From Pyruvatibacter sp. (lineage in GTDB: Bacteria; Pseudomonadota; Alphaproteobacteria; CGMCC-115125), in NCBI RefSeq assembly GCF_040219635.1, contig NZ_JAVJSC010000003.1, forward strand, positions 754,501 to 818,500: a stretch of 64,000 nucleotides of DNA, in the 5' to 3' direction. Of the stretch, positions 26,398 through 35,388 are shown in pieces (position 1 is the stretch's first letter; every line of letters begins with the position of its first letter). Position numbers and translations under genes: made by a program. A model generated the notes under the pieces. The model did not search any database, was not told the origin of the DNA, and saw only the letters and a list, made by a program, of their open reading frames with translations.

Positions 26398-27894
26398 TCA
26401 GCCGGTCATGCGTTTGACTGTGTGCGACGTGCTTTCGCCCGGCACCAGCTTCGCCAGCACAATGCGGCCTCCCGCGGCCTGCACAACATCTGCGCCTACG
26501 ACGGTGTCCACGGTGTAGTCAGCACCCTTCACCAGCACGTCCGGTTCAAGGATTTTGATCAGCTCCAGCGGTGTGTCGTCTGAAAAGATCACCACCATAT
26601 CCACGTCTTCGAGGGATGCCAGAACCAGCGCGCGGGCCATCTCTGATTGCAACGGCCGCGCCTCGCCCTTGAGCCTTTTTACCGAACTGTCGGAGTTGAG
26701 CCCCACCACCAGCCGGTCGCACTCTGCTTTTGATTGCCGCAGCAGCGACAGGTGGCCGGGGTGAATGAGATCAAAGCAGCCATTGGTAAAGCCGACGCTT
26801 TGACCCTGTGCTTTCCAGCGGTGCGCCATGCCGGCGGCCTCATCACGGGCGCAGATTTTGCGATCAGCCTTGCTGACACCTTCAGACTGCAGCGCGTGGG
26901 ACACCTCGTCTGCGCGCACAACGGCAGTGCCGATCTTGGCGACCACCAGCCCCGCAGCGGCATTGGCAATGCGTGCTGCCTGCGCCATGGGTGCGCCCGC
27001 AGCAATCGCCAGCCCCAAAACCGCAAGCACCGTGTCACCTGCGCCTGACACGTCAAACACTTCAATGGCCCGCGCCGGAAAGTGTGCCGCATCAAGGCCA
27101 TCGTCCGTGCGGGTCACAAGCGTCATGCCGTGCTGCGACCGGGTGATGAGCAAGGCAGTGGCATTGGATTTTGTCAGCGCTTCATGCGCGGCATCCATAA
27201 TCTGCGAATCCGTCTCGCAGGGCAGGCCTGTGGCCAGCGCCAGTTCCTTGAGGTTGGGTTTGATGAGTGTCGCGCCGCTGTAGCGGGTGAAGTCTGCCGA
27301 CTTGGGGTCAACAATCACCGGCAGTTTCATCTCGCGGGCAGCGCCGATGATGGCCTGCAGCACGTTGTCCGACAGGCACCCCTTGGCGTAGTCCGACAGA
27401 ACAATGGCACCGGCATTTTCCATTTCAGCGCGCGCAGCGGACACCACATCATCCACGGCGGTCTGCGACAGTGGCAACGACACTTCATGGTCTGCGCGCA
27501 GCAGTTGCTGGGCTGCGGCCACAAACCGTGTCTTGACGGTGGTGGCGCGGCCGATGTCAGTGATGAGATCCGGCTCAATGCGTGTTTCGTCCGCCAGCAG
27601 TCGCACAACTTCGCGGCCCGCGTCATCGTCGCCGATGGTGGCAACCAGGCTGGCTGTGCCACCCAATGCCGCAACATTGCGTGCGACGTTTCCAACGCCG
27701 CCCAGCATCGCCGCCTCACGCTCGACGGTGATGACAGGAATGGGTGCCTCAGGCGAAATGCGGTCCACCCGGCCATACACATAGCGGTCCAGCATGATAT
27801 CGCCCAGGCACACAACGCGTGCCGTTGCGAACCTGCCGATCACCTCAGGGTCGGTAGGCGCATCTGTGTCGGCAGGAGTTGCTGGTGGTGTCAT
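26398..27894 (-). CDS. hldE: Bifunctional D-glycero-beta-D-manno-heptose kinase/adenylyltransferase
   Basis: A 498-residue fusion enzyme of ADP-heptose synthesis. The N-terminal ribokinase-like domain (about 1-330) has GDIMLDRYVYGRVDRISPEAPIPV and the PfkB signature DVSGAGDTVLAVLGLA. The C-terminal nucleotidyltransferase domain (about 355-498) has FTNGCFDLIHPGHLSLL and GLNSDSSVKRLKGEARP. Its presence indicates a heptose-containing LPS core. It is upstream of hldD and probably co-transcribed. Confidence 0.96.
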   Translation of the reverse strand: MTPPATPADTDAPTDPEVIGRFATARVVCLGDIMLDRYVYGRVDRISPEAPIPVITVEREAAMLGGVGNVARNVAALGGTASLVATIGDDDAGREVVRLLADETRIEPDLITDIGRATTVKTRFVAAAQQLLRADHEVSLPLSQTAVDDVVSAARAEMENAGAIVLSDYAKGCLSDNVLQAIIGAAREMKLPVIVDPKSADFTRYSGATLIKPNLKELALATGLPCETDSQIMDAAHEALTKSNATALLITRSQHGMTLVTRTDDGLDAAHFPARAIEVFDVSGAGDTVLAVLGLAIAAGAPMAQAARIANAAAGLVVAKIGTAVVRADEVSHALQSEGVSKADRKICARDEAAGMAHRWKAQGQSVGFTNGCFDLIHPGHLSLLRQSKAECDRLVVGLNSDSSVKRLKGEARPLQSEMARALVLASLEDVDMVVIFSDDTPLELIKILEPDVLVKGADYTVDTVVGADVVQAAGGRIVLAKLVPGESTSHTVKRMTG

Positions 27895-28078
27895 GGGGCC
27901 GGTTATATCGCGAGGGGGTGTGTGACGCGCTGACTGCGCAGGGTCGCAAGGCAGGGTTTAGGAGTGGTGTAAGCAACAATCATAGGGCGCTAACCCACGG
28001 GCTGAAAGGCCGCAGCATCAGGCCGGTTAATGCCGACCATCCGCTGCGGCATCTGCTTTCCTATCCCATTCCGGCCCG

Positions 28079-28579
28079 TTATCCCATACCCGCCTCAGGG
28101 TCTGCCAGATGCGACAGGCGCAACGCGCCGGCCCGTGCGATGCGCAGCGTCACGGCCCTGCGGCGTGCCGCATTGAGCTTGTCCAGCGGGGCTTCCCGCA
28201 ACATGTCAGCACCATACCGGTCAGCCACCAAAAGACCTGCGTCGCGGGGCAGCTCATGCATGGGAAAGTCGCCGGGCACGGCAAAAAACAGCCGATCACA
28301 AAAATCGAGATAATCAGGCCATTTGCTGTCGGCCCGCAGGTCCGCGAGGCTGGTCTTGATTTCAATGATGAGGATTTCGCCGCCGCTGCCCAGCGCCACC
28401 ACGTCGGCCCGCCTGCCGCCGGCCAGCGTGAACTCTGTGAGCGGTGCAAGCCCCAGCCCCATCAGATGGCGGCAAACGCCACGCTGTACATCAAGCGCGC
28501 GGGCCGACTGTCGCCCGTCGTGCGGCAATGTGAGGTCTCGCCAGCGGGCTTGCTGATCGGTGTCAGGTATCCGGGACAT
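28079..28579 (-). CDS. mmcB: MmcB-family DNA repair protein
   Basis: A 166-residue alphaproteobacterial protein with a PD-(D/E)XK-type core. The motif residues are in RRADVVALGSGGEILIIEIKTS. The following WPDYLDFCDRLFFAVPGDFP and AGLLVADRYGADML are typical of the family. In Caulobacter, MmcB belongs to the SOS-related mitomycin C response. No LexA box was recognised by eye upstream. It is transcribed towards hldE, with the phosphotransferase gene upstream of it on the same strand. Confidence 0.88.
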   Translation of the reverse strand: MSRIPDTDQQARWRDLTLPHDGRQSARALDVQRGVCRHLMGLGLAPLTEFTLAGGRRADVVALGSGGEILIIEIKTSLADLRADSKWPDYLDFCDRLFFAVPGDFPMHELPRDAGLLVADRYGADMLREAPLDKLNAARRRAVTLRIARAGALRLSHLADPEAGMG

Positions 28580-28616
28580 GGCGCAACGCTAGCCGCCCCG
28601 AAAGAACAAAACAAGA

Positions 28617-29519
28617 TCAACCAAGAGCCTTGAGGGCTTCTTTGGCGCGGTCGCGCGCGGCGTCTGCATCAAGCTCTTTGACCGTACCCAAAGTTGCGAT
28701 GGCAAGCGTGCCCAGCGCGTTGAGGGCAAAAGCCGCCGCCAGTCGATGCGGGTCGGGCGGTGGTCCGCCTGCCGCGCAATACCCGTCGATCAGGGCCTGC
28801 GGTGGCCCGCCAAGGTCGTGGGCGTGGCGCAACTCCACCTCGATACACCCCGCCTGAGCCTCACCCAGATCAACGAACCCGACACCGTGCGGGCCTGTGT
28901 CTGCCGATGGGCCGTCGGCCAGCAGCACATTGCCTGCGTTGATGTCGCCATGCAGAAACGGGTGCGGCGCACCGGACGCGAACACCGCCTCAACCTCGGC
29001 ACATGCTGCTGCCATGTCAGGAACAATCTCGGCGATTTGCGCCAGCCGAACATGTGTGAGGTTGGGCAGGGGGGCGTGACGAGCTGCAATCGCAATACTG
29101 AGCATCTGGAATTGCGCGGCAGCCGCTCCGATACGCTGCATGATGCTGTTGCGGGCCTGTTCGTCAGTGGCATCGGCCAGAGCTGCCGATGCGCGAACGC
29201 CCGGCAATATGCTCATGCGTATCCAGCCATAATAGTGTGCCAGCTGATGCCTGCCCTGGGGGACCAGACCTGACGCCACCAGCCGCGCAGTGCGCACATC
29301 ACCGCCAAGCCCGTTCAGCCGCGCCAGAGCCTGCACTTCACCGTCAAAAATGGTCACACCGGAGCCAATGCCGCCGGTGTGTCTGACCAGCTTGAGCGCC
29401 GTGCCGTCGCCCAGATCAAAAACGTCACCCCACACGCCGCCGCCAATGCGGCACCAGCGTGAGGCGTCGGGCAGCGGGGTGGCTGTGAGAGTCTGCGCAA
29501 TGATGTGGGGGGATGACAT
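28617..29519 (-). CDS. Aminoglycoside-phosphotransferase-fold kinase
   Basis: A 300-residue small-molecule kinase-fold protein (APH/choline kinase superfamily). The catalytic loop reads PFLHGDINAGNVLL and the metal-binding Asp is in VGFVDLGEAQAG. The N-lobe has GTALKLVRHTGG with the ATP Lys. The start at ATG 29519 (MSSPHII) is preferred to TTG 29525. The substrate is unknown; the family also covers cell-wall sugars, fructosamine and choline. It is followed by mmcB on the same strand. Confidence 0.85.
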   Translation of the reverse strand: MSSPHIIAQTLTATPLPDASRWCRIGGGVWGDVFDLGDGTALKLVRHTGGIGSGVTIFDGEVQALARLNGLGGDVRTARLVASGLVPQGRHQLAHYYGWIRMSILPGVRASAALADATDEQARNSIMQRIGAAAAQFQMLSIAIAARHAPLPNLTHVRLAQIAEIVPDMAAACAEVEAVFASGAPHPFLHGDINAGNVLLADGPSADTGPHGVGFVDLGEAQAGCIEVELRHAHDLGGPPQALIDGYCAAGGPPPDPHRLAAAFALNALGTLAIATLGTVKELDADAARDRAKEALKALG

Positions 29520-29550
29520 TGCCAAGCCTATCCATGCGCGGCGGCAAAAG

Positions 29551-29590
29551 AAAAGCGGCCCCCCGGTTTGCCGGGAGGCCGCCTTTTTGT
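29551..29590. terminator. Terminator of the diiron-protein gene, possibly bidirectional
   Basis: GCGGCCCCCCGG pairs with CCGGGAGGCCGC (one mismatch) around a TTTG loop, flanked by A4 on one side and T5 on the other. It lies just past the stop of the minus-strand gene ending at 29612. Confidence 0.8.
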
Positions 29591-29611
29591 TTTGACAGTG
29601 AGACGCGCGCC

Positions 29612-30736
29612 TTATTCGGCAGCGGACACCGTCTTGAGAGCATCAGAGCGGGCACCGAAATTGATGGTCTGAAGGAACTTGATGCCTTCTTCCGCAATGT
29701 CGTCACCAACCATGTGATCGCCTTCTGCCTTCAGTTCGTCCATGTCAACATAGGTTGCATAGAACGCCTTGGTGCGATCAGTGATGATGCCGGCCTTGAG
29801 CAGCGTTTTAATCAGCACACGGAAAATATCCGTGCCCGACTTCATGCGCTCCTTGCGGTCCTCGTCGGTGAAGGCTTCGAGCATTTCAGCCTGAACCTGC
29901 TGCCAGTCGAGACCAAAGCTTTCATAGATCACTTTTTTCTGTTCCGGGTTCACCAGATTGAACAGCAGTGTCTGGAAGCATTCAGCCGCCCAGTCTTCAA
30001 TCAGGTGCTGCTCTTCTTCGGAAAGATTGGGAACCGTGCGGTCTGCCCAGATCTTGCCGAACTTGTGGTGGAACGCTTCGTCGGTCATGACGAGCTGCGT
30101 CAGGCGCACCAGCAGCGGATCCTTGGCGTGGGTGTACAGCATGGCAAAGGCGCCCATGGCGAGGCCTTCAACCAGCATCTGCATCCCAACAACTTTCTTG
30201 TACACCTCAGGTGCATTGACGATGTCGGTGAGCAGGTTTTTCAGGGTTTCACCGCACGGCAGCGGTGTGCCCCAGCGGGCCTTCACGTAAGCGGCAAAGC
30301 CTGTGACGTGACGGGCTTCTTCGCGGGTCTGGTTGGCGGCATATTCCTGCGCGCCGGGATCACGAAGGATGTGGCAGAGCGAGGCAGAGAGGCCAAGCGC
30401 GCCCGATTCGCCGTGCAGAATGGCTGACAGGTTCCAGCGCGCGCTTTCATTGATGAAGCGGATGCGCTCTTTCTGCGGCATGTTCTTGAAGCTGGGCAAC
30501 TGAAGCTCAGGCACCATGTCTTCAGGCATGATCGACTCGTTTTCCATGTCGAACGGCTCGGAAAAGTCGATGTACTTCGTGTCCAGCGGGTCCCAGAAAT
30601 GGTCATGGGTGGCTGAAATGATCTTGTCGAACGCAGTTGAGCGGGCGCCATAGCGGTCCACTTCAATCATCGCAGCGAAGTCATCAGGCGCAACCGCGTC
30701 GTAGGCGGCGTCATAGGTAATCTGGCGCGTCGTCAT
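29612..30736 (-). CDS. Ferritin-like diiron protein of unknown substrate
   Basis: A 374-residue protein with the ligand pattern of a four-helix diiron carboxylate protein: Glu in LHGESGALG, EEARH in TREEARHVTGF, Glu in MLVEGLAMG and DEAFHH in VMTDEAFHHKFG. This resembles ribonucleotide reductase R2-like and N-oxygenase-like proteins without matching a named enzyme I can identify. ATG 30736 has AGGAGG ten bases upstream; the open frame begins at 30757. It is divergent, across a 960-base non-coding region, from an RND transporter gene. Function as oxygenase, oxidase or oxygen scavenger is open. Confidence 0.85.
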   Translation of the reverse strand: MTTRQITYDAAYDAVAPDDFAAMIEVDRYGARSTAFDKIISATHDHFWDPLDTKYIDFSEPFDMENESIMPEDMVPELQLPSFKNMPQKERIRFINESARWNLSAILHGESGALGLSASLCHILRDPGAQEYAANQTREEARHVTGFAAYVKARWGTPLPCGETLKNLLTDIVNAPEVYKKVVGMQMLVEGLAMGAFAMLYTHAKDPLLVRLTQLVMTDEAFHHKFGKIWADRTVPNLSEEEQHLIEDWAAECFQTLLFNLVNPEQKKVIYESFGLDWQQVQAEMLEAFTDEDRKERMKSGTDIFRVLIKTLLKAGIITDRTKAFYATYVDMDELKAEGDHMVGDDIAEEGIKFLQTINFGARSDALKTVSAAE

Positions 30737-30979
30737 GAGTGAGGTGCCTCCTTGCAAGAAGCCAGCATCCCCCCACTAAAAGGTGCCGGCAAACAACTCT
30801 GAAATCAGGATGCTGCAACGCTATGCCGCGTTGGCATGACCTGATGCATGTGCCCCCAGGGCTCATTTCGCCGCCGTTTTCGATAGTTTTCGAAGGAAAA
30901 CCGGCAAAAAAGCGCGCAAATGACCGCCGAGCAGACAGTGCTGACAAAAAAGTAGGTGTGCCATGCCGTCTGGGCAAGT

Positions 30980-31005
30980 GAAAAGTGACGCAGGTGTCAC
31001 TTTTC
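30980..31005. promoter_or_regulatory. Perfect inverted repeat, 10-bp arms
   Basis: GAAAAGTGAC and GTCACTTTTC flank GCAGGT. No T-tract follows on either strand, so it is more like an operator or a structured leader than a terminator. It lies 244 bases upstream of the diiron-protein start. Confidence 0.5.
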
Positions 31006-31007
31006 GT

Positions 31008-31046
31008 GGGCACGGGCATGGGCTGGGGCAGGGGCAGGGGCTGGGG
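31008..31046 (+). other. Potential G-quadruplex sequence
   Basis: Seven tracts of three or four G on the plus strand are separated by two or three bases, mostly CA, CT or CAY. This meets the usual G3-N1-7 rule with spare tracts. It is directly next to the inverted repeat at 30980-31005. Confidence 0.6.
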
Positions 31047-31696
31047 CTTGGCTGACGACTGACATGATGCTGATGGGCATCCATCCGCCATTAACCATGT
31101 CACAAGCTTCACGGCGCATCGGGCAAGGTTATGACTGGTGCTGCTGTGGCAAATTTGCTCATGTTCTGACAAGGTTTTGATACCAAGATGCCGCGTGGCA
31201 TGCTATCGGGAGCATTGGAATGCGGTTAAATAGTCACCGAAACGGGTGGCCGGTCGCAAACCAACCAGAGAAGAAGCCGATGTCAATTCGGCCGCTGATA
31301 ACAAAAAGACGACAAACGAAGGTCCCGGTATTCATCCGGGCACGGAGGAAACCATTGGGGAGGGGTGCATTCGGGCTAGCGTCCGTATGCAGTTGATCAC
31401 GCGGGGGGGCGTACACCTTGTAGGTTTGGGTGGTACGCCGAAGAACACGATCAGCAAGACTGCCCCTGACACTGGTATGATTAAATATCTGGTGCTTGGC
31501 AACGGGACTTTCCTGGTGTTTGGCATCGGACGGTACTGTTATGTGCGTTGGCGGTTTGTCGCCTGAGCTTAAAGGCGAGCTTCGCGAGCGCACTCAATTC
31601 AGAACCGACATAAAGTGATTGGGTTTGAGTACGCGCGGCAGCAATGGGGTGTTCTGCCTTTAAGCCCGCGCGGCGTGGAGCGAAACGGAACTTAAA

Positions 31697-34051
31697 ATGA
31701 TCAAAGTCCTGGAAAACATGTTGTTTGGCGCAAAGCCCATTATTTTGGGCCTGTTTGCGCTGATCACCATTTACTGCGCGTATTTTGCCTTCCAGCTTCG
31801 GATGGATGCAGGCTTTGAAAAGCAGCTTCCCACCGGCCATGAATACATCGAGACCTTCCAGGAATACCGCGACAGGCTGTTCGGCTCGAACCGTGTCATC
31901 ATTGTGCTCGCCGAGCGTGAAGGCACGATCTGGAACGAAGACTTCTTCCGCACCTACAAGGACGTCACCGACGAACTGTTTTACCTGCCCGGCGTTGACC
32001 GCCGCACGGTGACATCGCTGTGGACGCCCAATACGCGCTATCTGGAAATCACTGAAGAAGGCATCAACGCCGACGACGTGATCCCCGGCACAGTGACCGT
32101 CAACAACATGACGCCCGAAGCGCTGGAGCGGATCGAGAACAACGTGGTCCGAGGCAACTTCCTTGGCCGCCTGGTGGCGGAGGATTCAACCGCCGCCATG
32201 GTGGTGGCCGAACTGCTGGAAATTGATCCGCAAACACAGGAACGGCTCGACTACTTCGACCTCGCCGACCAGCTTGAAGAGAAAATACGCGGCAAGTACG
32301 AAAACGAAGACTACACGGTCCACATCATCGGTTTTGCCAAGCTGATTGGTGATATCGCCGATGGGGCGCAAACCGTGGTGATCTTCTTCATCATCGCGTT
32401 CATTCTTACCGCCATATCCGTGCATCTGTATGCGCAGTCATGGTCCCTTACCTTCCTGGCGCTGTTCTGTTCGCTCACCTCGCTGATCTGGCAATTTGGT
32501 GTGCTGCATATTCTGGGCTTCGGGTTGGATCCATTGGCGATCCTTGTGCCCTTCCTGGTGTTCGCCATCGGGGTGTCCCATGGCGTGCAACAAATCAACC
32601 TCATAACCAAAGAGATTACCTCCGGGGCCAATGGGGACGAGGCGGCGCGGGCCAGCTTCCGCCTGCTGTTCATTCCCGGGTCCATGGCGCTTATCACTGA
32701 CCTTGTGGGCTTTGGCACACTGATCCTGATACCGATCGGCATGATTCAGGAACTGGCGATTACGGCCTCCATTGGTGTGGCGCTCAAGATCATCACCAAC
32801 CTGGTGATGCTGCCGCTGCTCGCCAGTTACTTCACCTTCGACGAGAAGTTTGTTGACCGTGCCAACAAGGCCCGCGATTTCCGTATCCGCGTGATGACCC
32901 ATGTGGGCCGCCTCGCCGAGCCGCGTATTGCCGTGGTGGTTTTCTTCGGTACGATCGTTTTGTTCGGTGTTGCCTTCTGGCAGAGCATGGGCCGCCACGT
33001 GGGCGACCTGCACGCCGGTGCCCCTGAACTGCGTGAAGATGCGCGCTACAACCAGGACAGCCGGTTTGTGGTGGACAAGTTTGCGCTTGGCCTCAACCTG
33101 CTGACGGTCATCAACGAAACACCATCAGAAGCGTGTATCGATCACGATGTGATGCAGTACCTCGCCCGCTTCTCCTGGTACATGGAAAACGTGCCAGGCG
33201 TTGCAGCAGTGATTTCACTGCCAACAGCCGCCAAGGCATCGTCTGCGGGCTGGAACGAAGGCAACCTCAAATACCAGACCCTGCCGCGCAACAAGTTTGC
33301 CCTTGTGCAGGCTGTGGGGCCGGTGCCCACGTCGTCCGGCCTGCTTGACGTGGATTGCACCACGTTGCCATTGCAGATCTTCACTGATGACTCAAAGGCA
33401 ACAACGGTTGAGGGCGTGATTGCCGGCGTGAAAACATGGCGCGAAGCCAACCCGCGCGATGACGTCACCATCCGCCTGGCCTCAGGCAATGTGGGTGTTA
33501 TGGCGGCGGTGAACGAGGAAATTGAAACCTCCGAACTGCCGATGATGCTCTATGTGTATGCCACCATCATTTTGCTGGTGTATCTCACCTACCGCGATTG
33601 GCGGGCCACGATCTGCTGTTGTGTGCCGCTCACCGTGGCGACCTTCCTTGGCTACTGGTTCATGAAGGAACTGGAAATCGGCCTCAAGGTGGCGACGCTG
33701 CCGGTGATGGTGCTGGCTGTGGGTCTGGGCGTGGACTACGCGTTCTACATATACAACCGCCTGCAGTTCCACCTGGCTGAGGGCCTCAACATCACTGACA
33801 GCTTCAAGCAGTCAATGTTCGAGACCGGCATGGCCGTTGTGTTCACGGCGATCACGCTGGCCATCGGCGTCAGCACTTGGACCTTCTCACCGCTGAAGTT
33901 CCAGGCTGACATGGGCCTGCTGCTGACATTCATGTTCCTGGTCAACATGATTATGTCGATTACGGTTCTGCCTGCTATCGCTGTGGTGCTCGACATGGTG
34001 TTCCCACGCCGCGCACCCATCAAGGCGCCATCGGGCATTCTGGCTCACTAG
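31697..34051 (+). CDS. RND-superfamily (MMPL-like) transporter
   Basis: A 784-residue membrane protein with two repeated halves, each having one span, a large periplasmic loop and a bundle of about five spans. The first half includes GFAKLIGDIADGAQTVVIFF and the second LPVMVLAVGLGVDYAFYIYNRLQ, which carries the charged in-membrane residues of the superfamily. The length fits single-component RND/MMPL exporters (COG1033) rather than tripartite drug pumps. No membrane-fusion protein is adjacent. Cargo could be lipid or hopanoid-like, but this is a guess. GGA precedes the ATG by about ten bases. Confidence 0.9.
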   Translation: MIKVLENMLFGAKPIILGLFALITIYCAYFAFQLRMDAGFEKQLPTGHEYIETFQEYRDRLFGSNRVIIVLAEREGTIWNEDFFRTYKDVTDELFYLPGVDRRTVTSLWTPNTRYLEITEEGINADDVIPGTVTVNNMTPEALERIENNVVRGNFLGRLVAEDSTAAMVVAELLEIDPQTQERLDYFDLADQLEEKIRGKYENEDYTVHIIGFAKLIGDIADGAQTVVIFFIIAFILTAISVHLYAQSWSLTFLALFCSLTSLIWQFGVLHILGFGLDPLAILVPFLVFAIGVSHGVQQINLITKEITSGANGDEAARASFRLLFIPGSMALITDLVGFGTLILIPIGMIQELAITASIGVALKIITNLVMLPLLASYFTFDEKFVDRANKARDFRIRVMTHVGRLAEPRIAVVVFFGTIVLFGVAFWQSMGRHVGDLHAGAPELREDARYNQDSRFVVDKFALGLNLLTVINETPSEACIDHDVMQYLARFSWYMENVPGVAAVISLPTAAKASSAGWNEGNLKYQTLPRNKFALVQAVGPVPTSSGLLDVDCTTLPLQIFTDDSKATTVEGVIAGVKTWREANPRDDVTIRLASGNVGVMAAVNEEIETSELPMMLYVYATIILLVYLTYRDWRATICCCVPLTVATFLGYWFMKELEIGLKVATLPVMVLAVGLGVDYAFYIYNRLQFHLAEGLNITDSFKQSMFETGMAVVFTAITLAIGVSTWTFSPLKFQADMGLLLTFMFLVNMIMSITVLPAIAVVLDMVFPRRAPIKAPSGILAH

Positions 34052-34076
34052 GAGCCTGAGCAGACAAACAAACACC

Positions 34077-34100
34077 GGCGCGGGCAGCAATGCCCGCGCC
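34077..34100 (+). other. GC-rich hairpin after the RND gene
   Basis: GGCGCGGGCA and TGCCCGCGCC form a perfect 10-bp stem around GCAA. No T-tract follows, so it may stabilise the mRNA end or attenuate rather than terminate. Confidence 0.5.
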
Positions 34101-34199
34101 ACTTAAAACAATCGGGTTTGGAAGGGTCTTGCTCAATGAGCAGGGCTGCTACCAGCAGCGCCACACCACTCATGGCGCGCTCGCAAGGGGAAGCAAAAT

Positions 34200-34664
34200 A
34201 TGCTTGATCGAATTGTTGCCTTTCTTGAACGCCGTCCGGATGCAGACCAGTCCGGGTCCGACCCGTTTTCCGTCAAACAGGTTGCCGCGGCTGCCCTGAT
34301 GGTGGAAGGCGCGCGTCTCGACAAGGACTTTGACGCCAGCGAACGAGCCGCGATGGAGCGTATCGTTGGCGAGCGGTTTGAGCTCAATGCTGACGATGCA
34401 TCAACCCTCATCGACATTGCGTATGCGCGTCAGTCGGCCAACTATGACAATTGGCAGTTCGCAAACGCCGTCAAAAAGAACTTCAGCCCGGAAGAGCAAA
34501 TCGACATCCTCTCCATGATGTGGGAAGTCGCTTATGCTGATGGCGAACTGCATCGCTTCGAGGTGCACCAGATCAAGAGCGTGGCAAGCCAGCTTGGCCT
34601 GAGCGACGCCGATCTCGAAAAAGCCCGCAAGGATGCACAGGCACGGCTGGGCATCACTGACTAG
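34200..34664 (+). CDS. TerB-like (tellurite resistance family) protein
   Basis: A 154-residue all-helical protein of the TerB/DjlA N-terminal fold. The two repeated acidic segments DPFSVKQVAAAALMVEGARLDKDFDASERAAM and MMWEVAYADGELHRFEVHQIKSVASQLGLS are diagnostic. Such stand-alone proteins are common and not tied to tellurite; the fold may bind metal. It lies 148 bases after the RND gene on the same strand and ends at a strong terminator. Confidence 0.9.
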   Translation: MLDRIVAFLERRPDADQSGSDPFSVKQVAAAALMVEGARLDKDFDASERAAMERIVGERFELNADDASTLIDIAYARQSANYDNWQFANAVKKNFSPEEQIDILSMMWEVAYADGELHRFEVHQIKSVASQLGLSDADLEKARKDAQARLGITD

Positions 34665-34686
34665 TCATGCGCCGCATCCATAAACG

Positions 34687-34719
34687 AAAAAGCCCCGGCA
34701 GGAATGCCGGGGCTTTTTT
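34687..34719 (+). terminator. Intrinsic terminator of the TerB-like gene
   Basis: AAAAGCCCCGGCA pairs perfectly with TGCCGGGGCTTTT around GGAA, followed by further T residues. Confidence 0.92.
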
Positions 34720-34739
34720 GTGTGCTCTGCCTGGACCCG

Positions 34740-35384
34740 TCAGCGCAACGCGAAGCCCACCAGCGCCTCAAGATCACTTATGGCCTGCTCGGCAGTTGTG
34801 ACTTTGATGGCTTTCATGCCCACCTCATGCGCCGCCTTGCAGTTGATGCCCAGGTCATCAAGATAAATGGCATCCGCTGCCGACACACCCAGTGCCTCAA
34901 GCGCCATTTCATAAATCTGCGGGTGCGGCTTGCGCACGCCCGCCTTGCTGGATTCAATAATGTGCTCGAACTCGTCCATGATGGCCTGAACGGCTTGCGC
35001 CTTGCTGTGGCTGGTCGCCATGCCCGCGCCTTCGCCCGCCGCCACATTATTGGTGATGCACCCGACCCTGAGACCATGAGCCTTTACGGTCTTGAGGGCG
35101 TGCACCATTTCAGGGCGCACATCGCCTGACAGCAGCGCAATAATTTCACGTCCGCGCACCTCATGGCCCAGCGCACTTGCTTCCTGCGCAAACAGATCGT
35201 CAAACTCATCCATGGTTACGTCCGAGCGTTCAAACCTGGCCCAGGCATTGTCCAGATAGTTGGTTGAGTTGATCTTGCGGATCAGGTCCACCGGCAGCCC
35301 GCGCTCACGTTCAAAGCGTGCAAACGCTTCGAACGGGCTTGTTGTGAAAACGCCACCAAAATCCCAGATAACCGCCTTGACCAT
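34740..35384 (-). CDS. HAD-family hydrolase (subclass IA)
   Basis: A 214-residue haloacid-dehalogenase-fold protein. Motif I is VIWDFGGVF, with the nucleophile Asp and Gly at the second Asp position as in many IA members. Motif II is CITNN, the motif III Lys is in AGVRKPHPQIY and motif IV is YLDDLGINC. Together these fit the group similar to the N-terminal domain of soluble epoxide hydrolase. ATG 35384 (MVKAVIWDFGG) is chosen over the longer frame. It ends near the TerB terminator and lies four bases downstream of bioA on the same strand, so they are likely co-transcribed. Substrate is unknown. Confidence 0.9.
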   Translation of the reverse strand: MVKAVIWDFGGVFTTSPFEAFARFERERGLPVDLIRKINSTNYLDNAWARFERSDVTMDEFDDLFAQEASALGHEVRGREIIALLSGDVRPEMVHALKTVKAHGLRVGCITNNVAAGEGAGMATSHSKAQAVQAIMDEFEHIIESSKAGVRKPHPQIYEMALEALGVSAADAIYLDDLGINCKAAHEVGMKAIKVTTAEQAISDLEALVGFALR

Positions 35385-35388
35385 TTTC

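Larger units (their letters stand above)
30737..31696. other. Long divergent intergenic region between the diiron protein and the RND transporter
   Basis: About 960 bases with no supported gene. It contains a perfect 10-bp hairpin (30980-31005) and next to it a run of seven G-tracts (31008-31046). Open frames over 31234-31593 on both strands have no recognisable similarity and irregular composition. The region must contain the promoters of both flanking genes, but I see no clear consensus pair. Confidence 0.5.

Noticed and set aside
31234..31593. Open frames on both strands (106 and 119 codons) in the diiron/RND spacer
   Set aside because: They overlap antisense to each other, match nothing recognisable and lack ribosome sites.
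34200..34664. Tellurite resistance function for the TerB-like protein
   Set aside because: No other ter genes are nearby; only the fold is supported.
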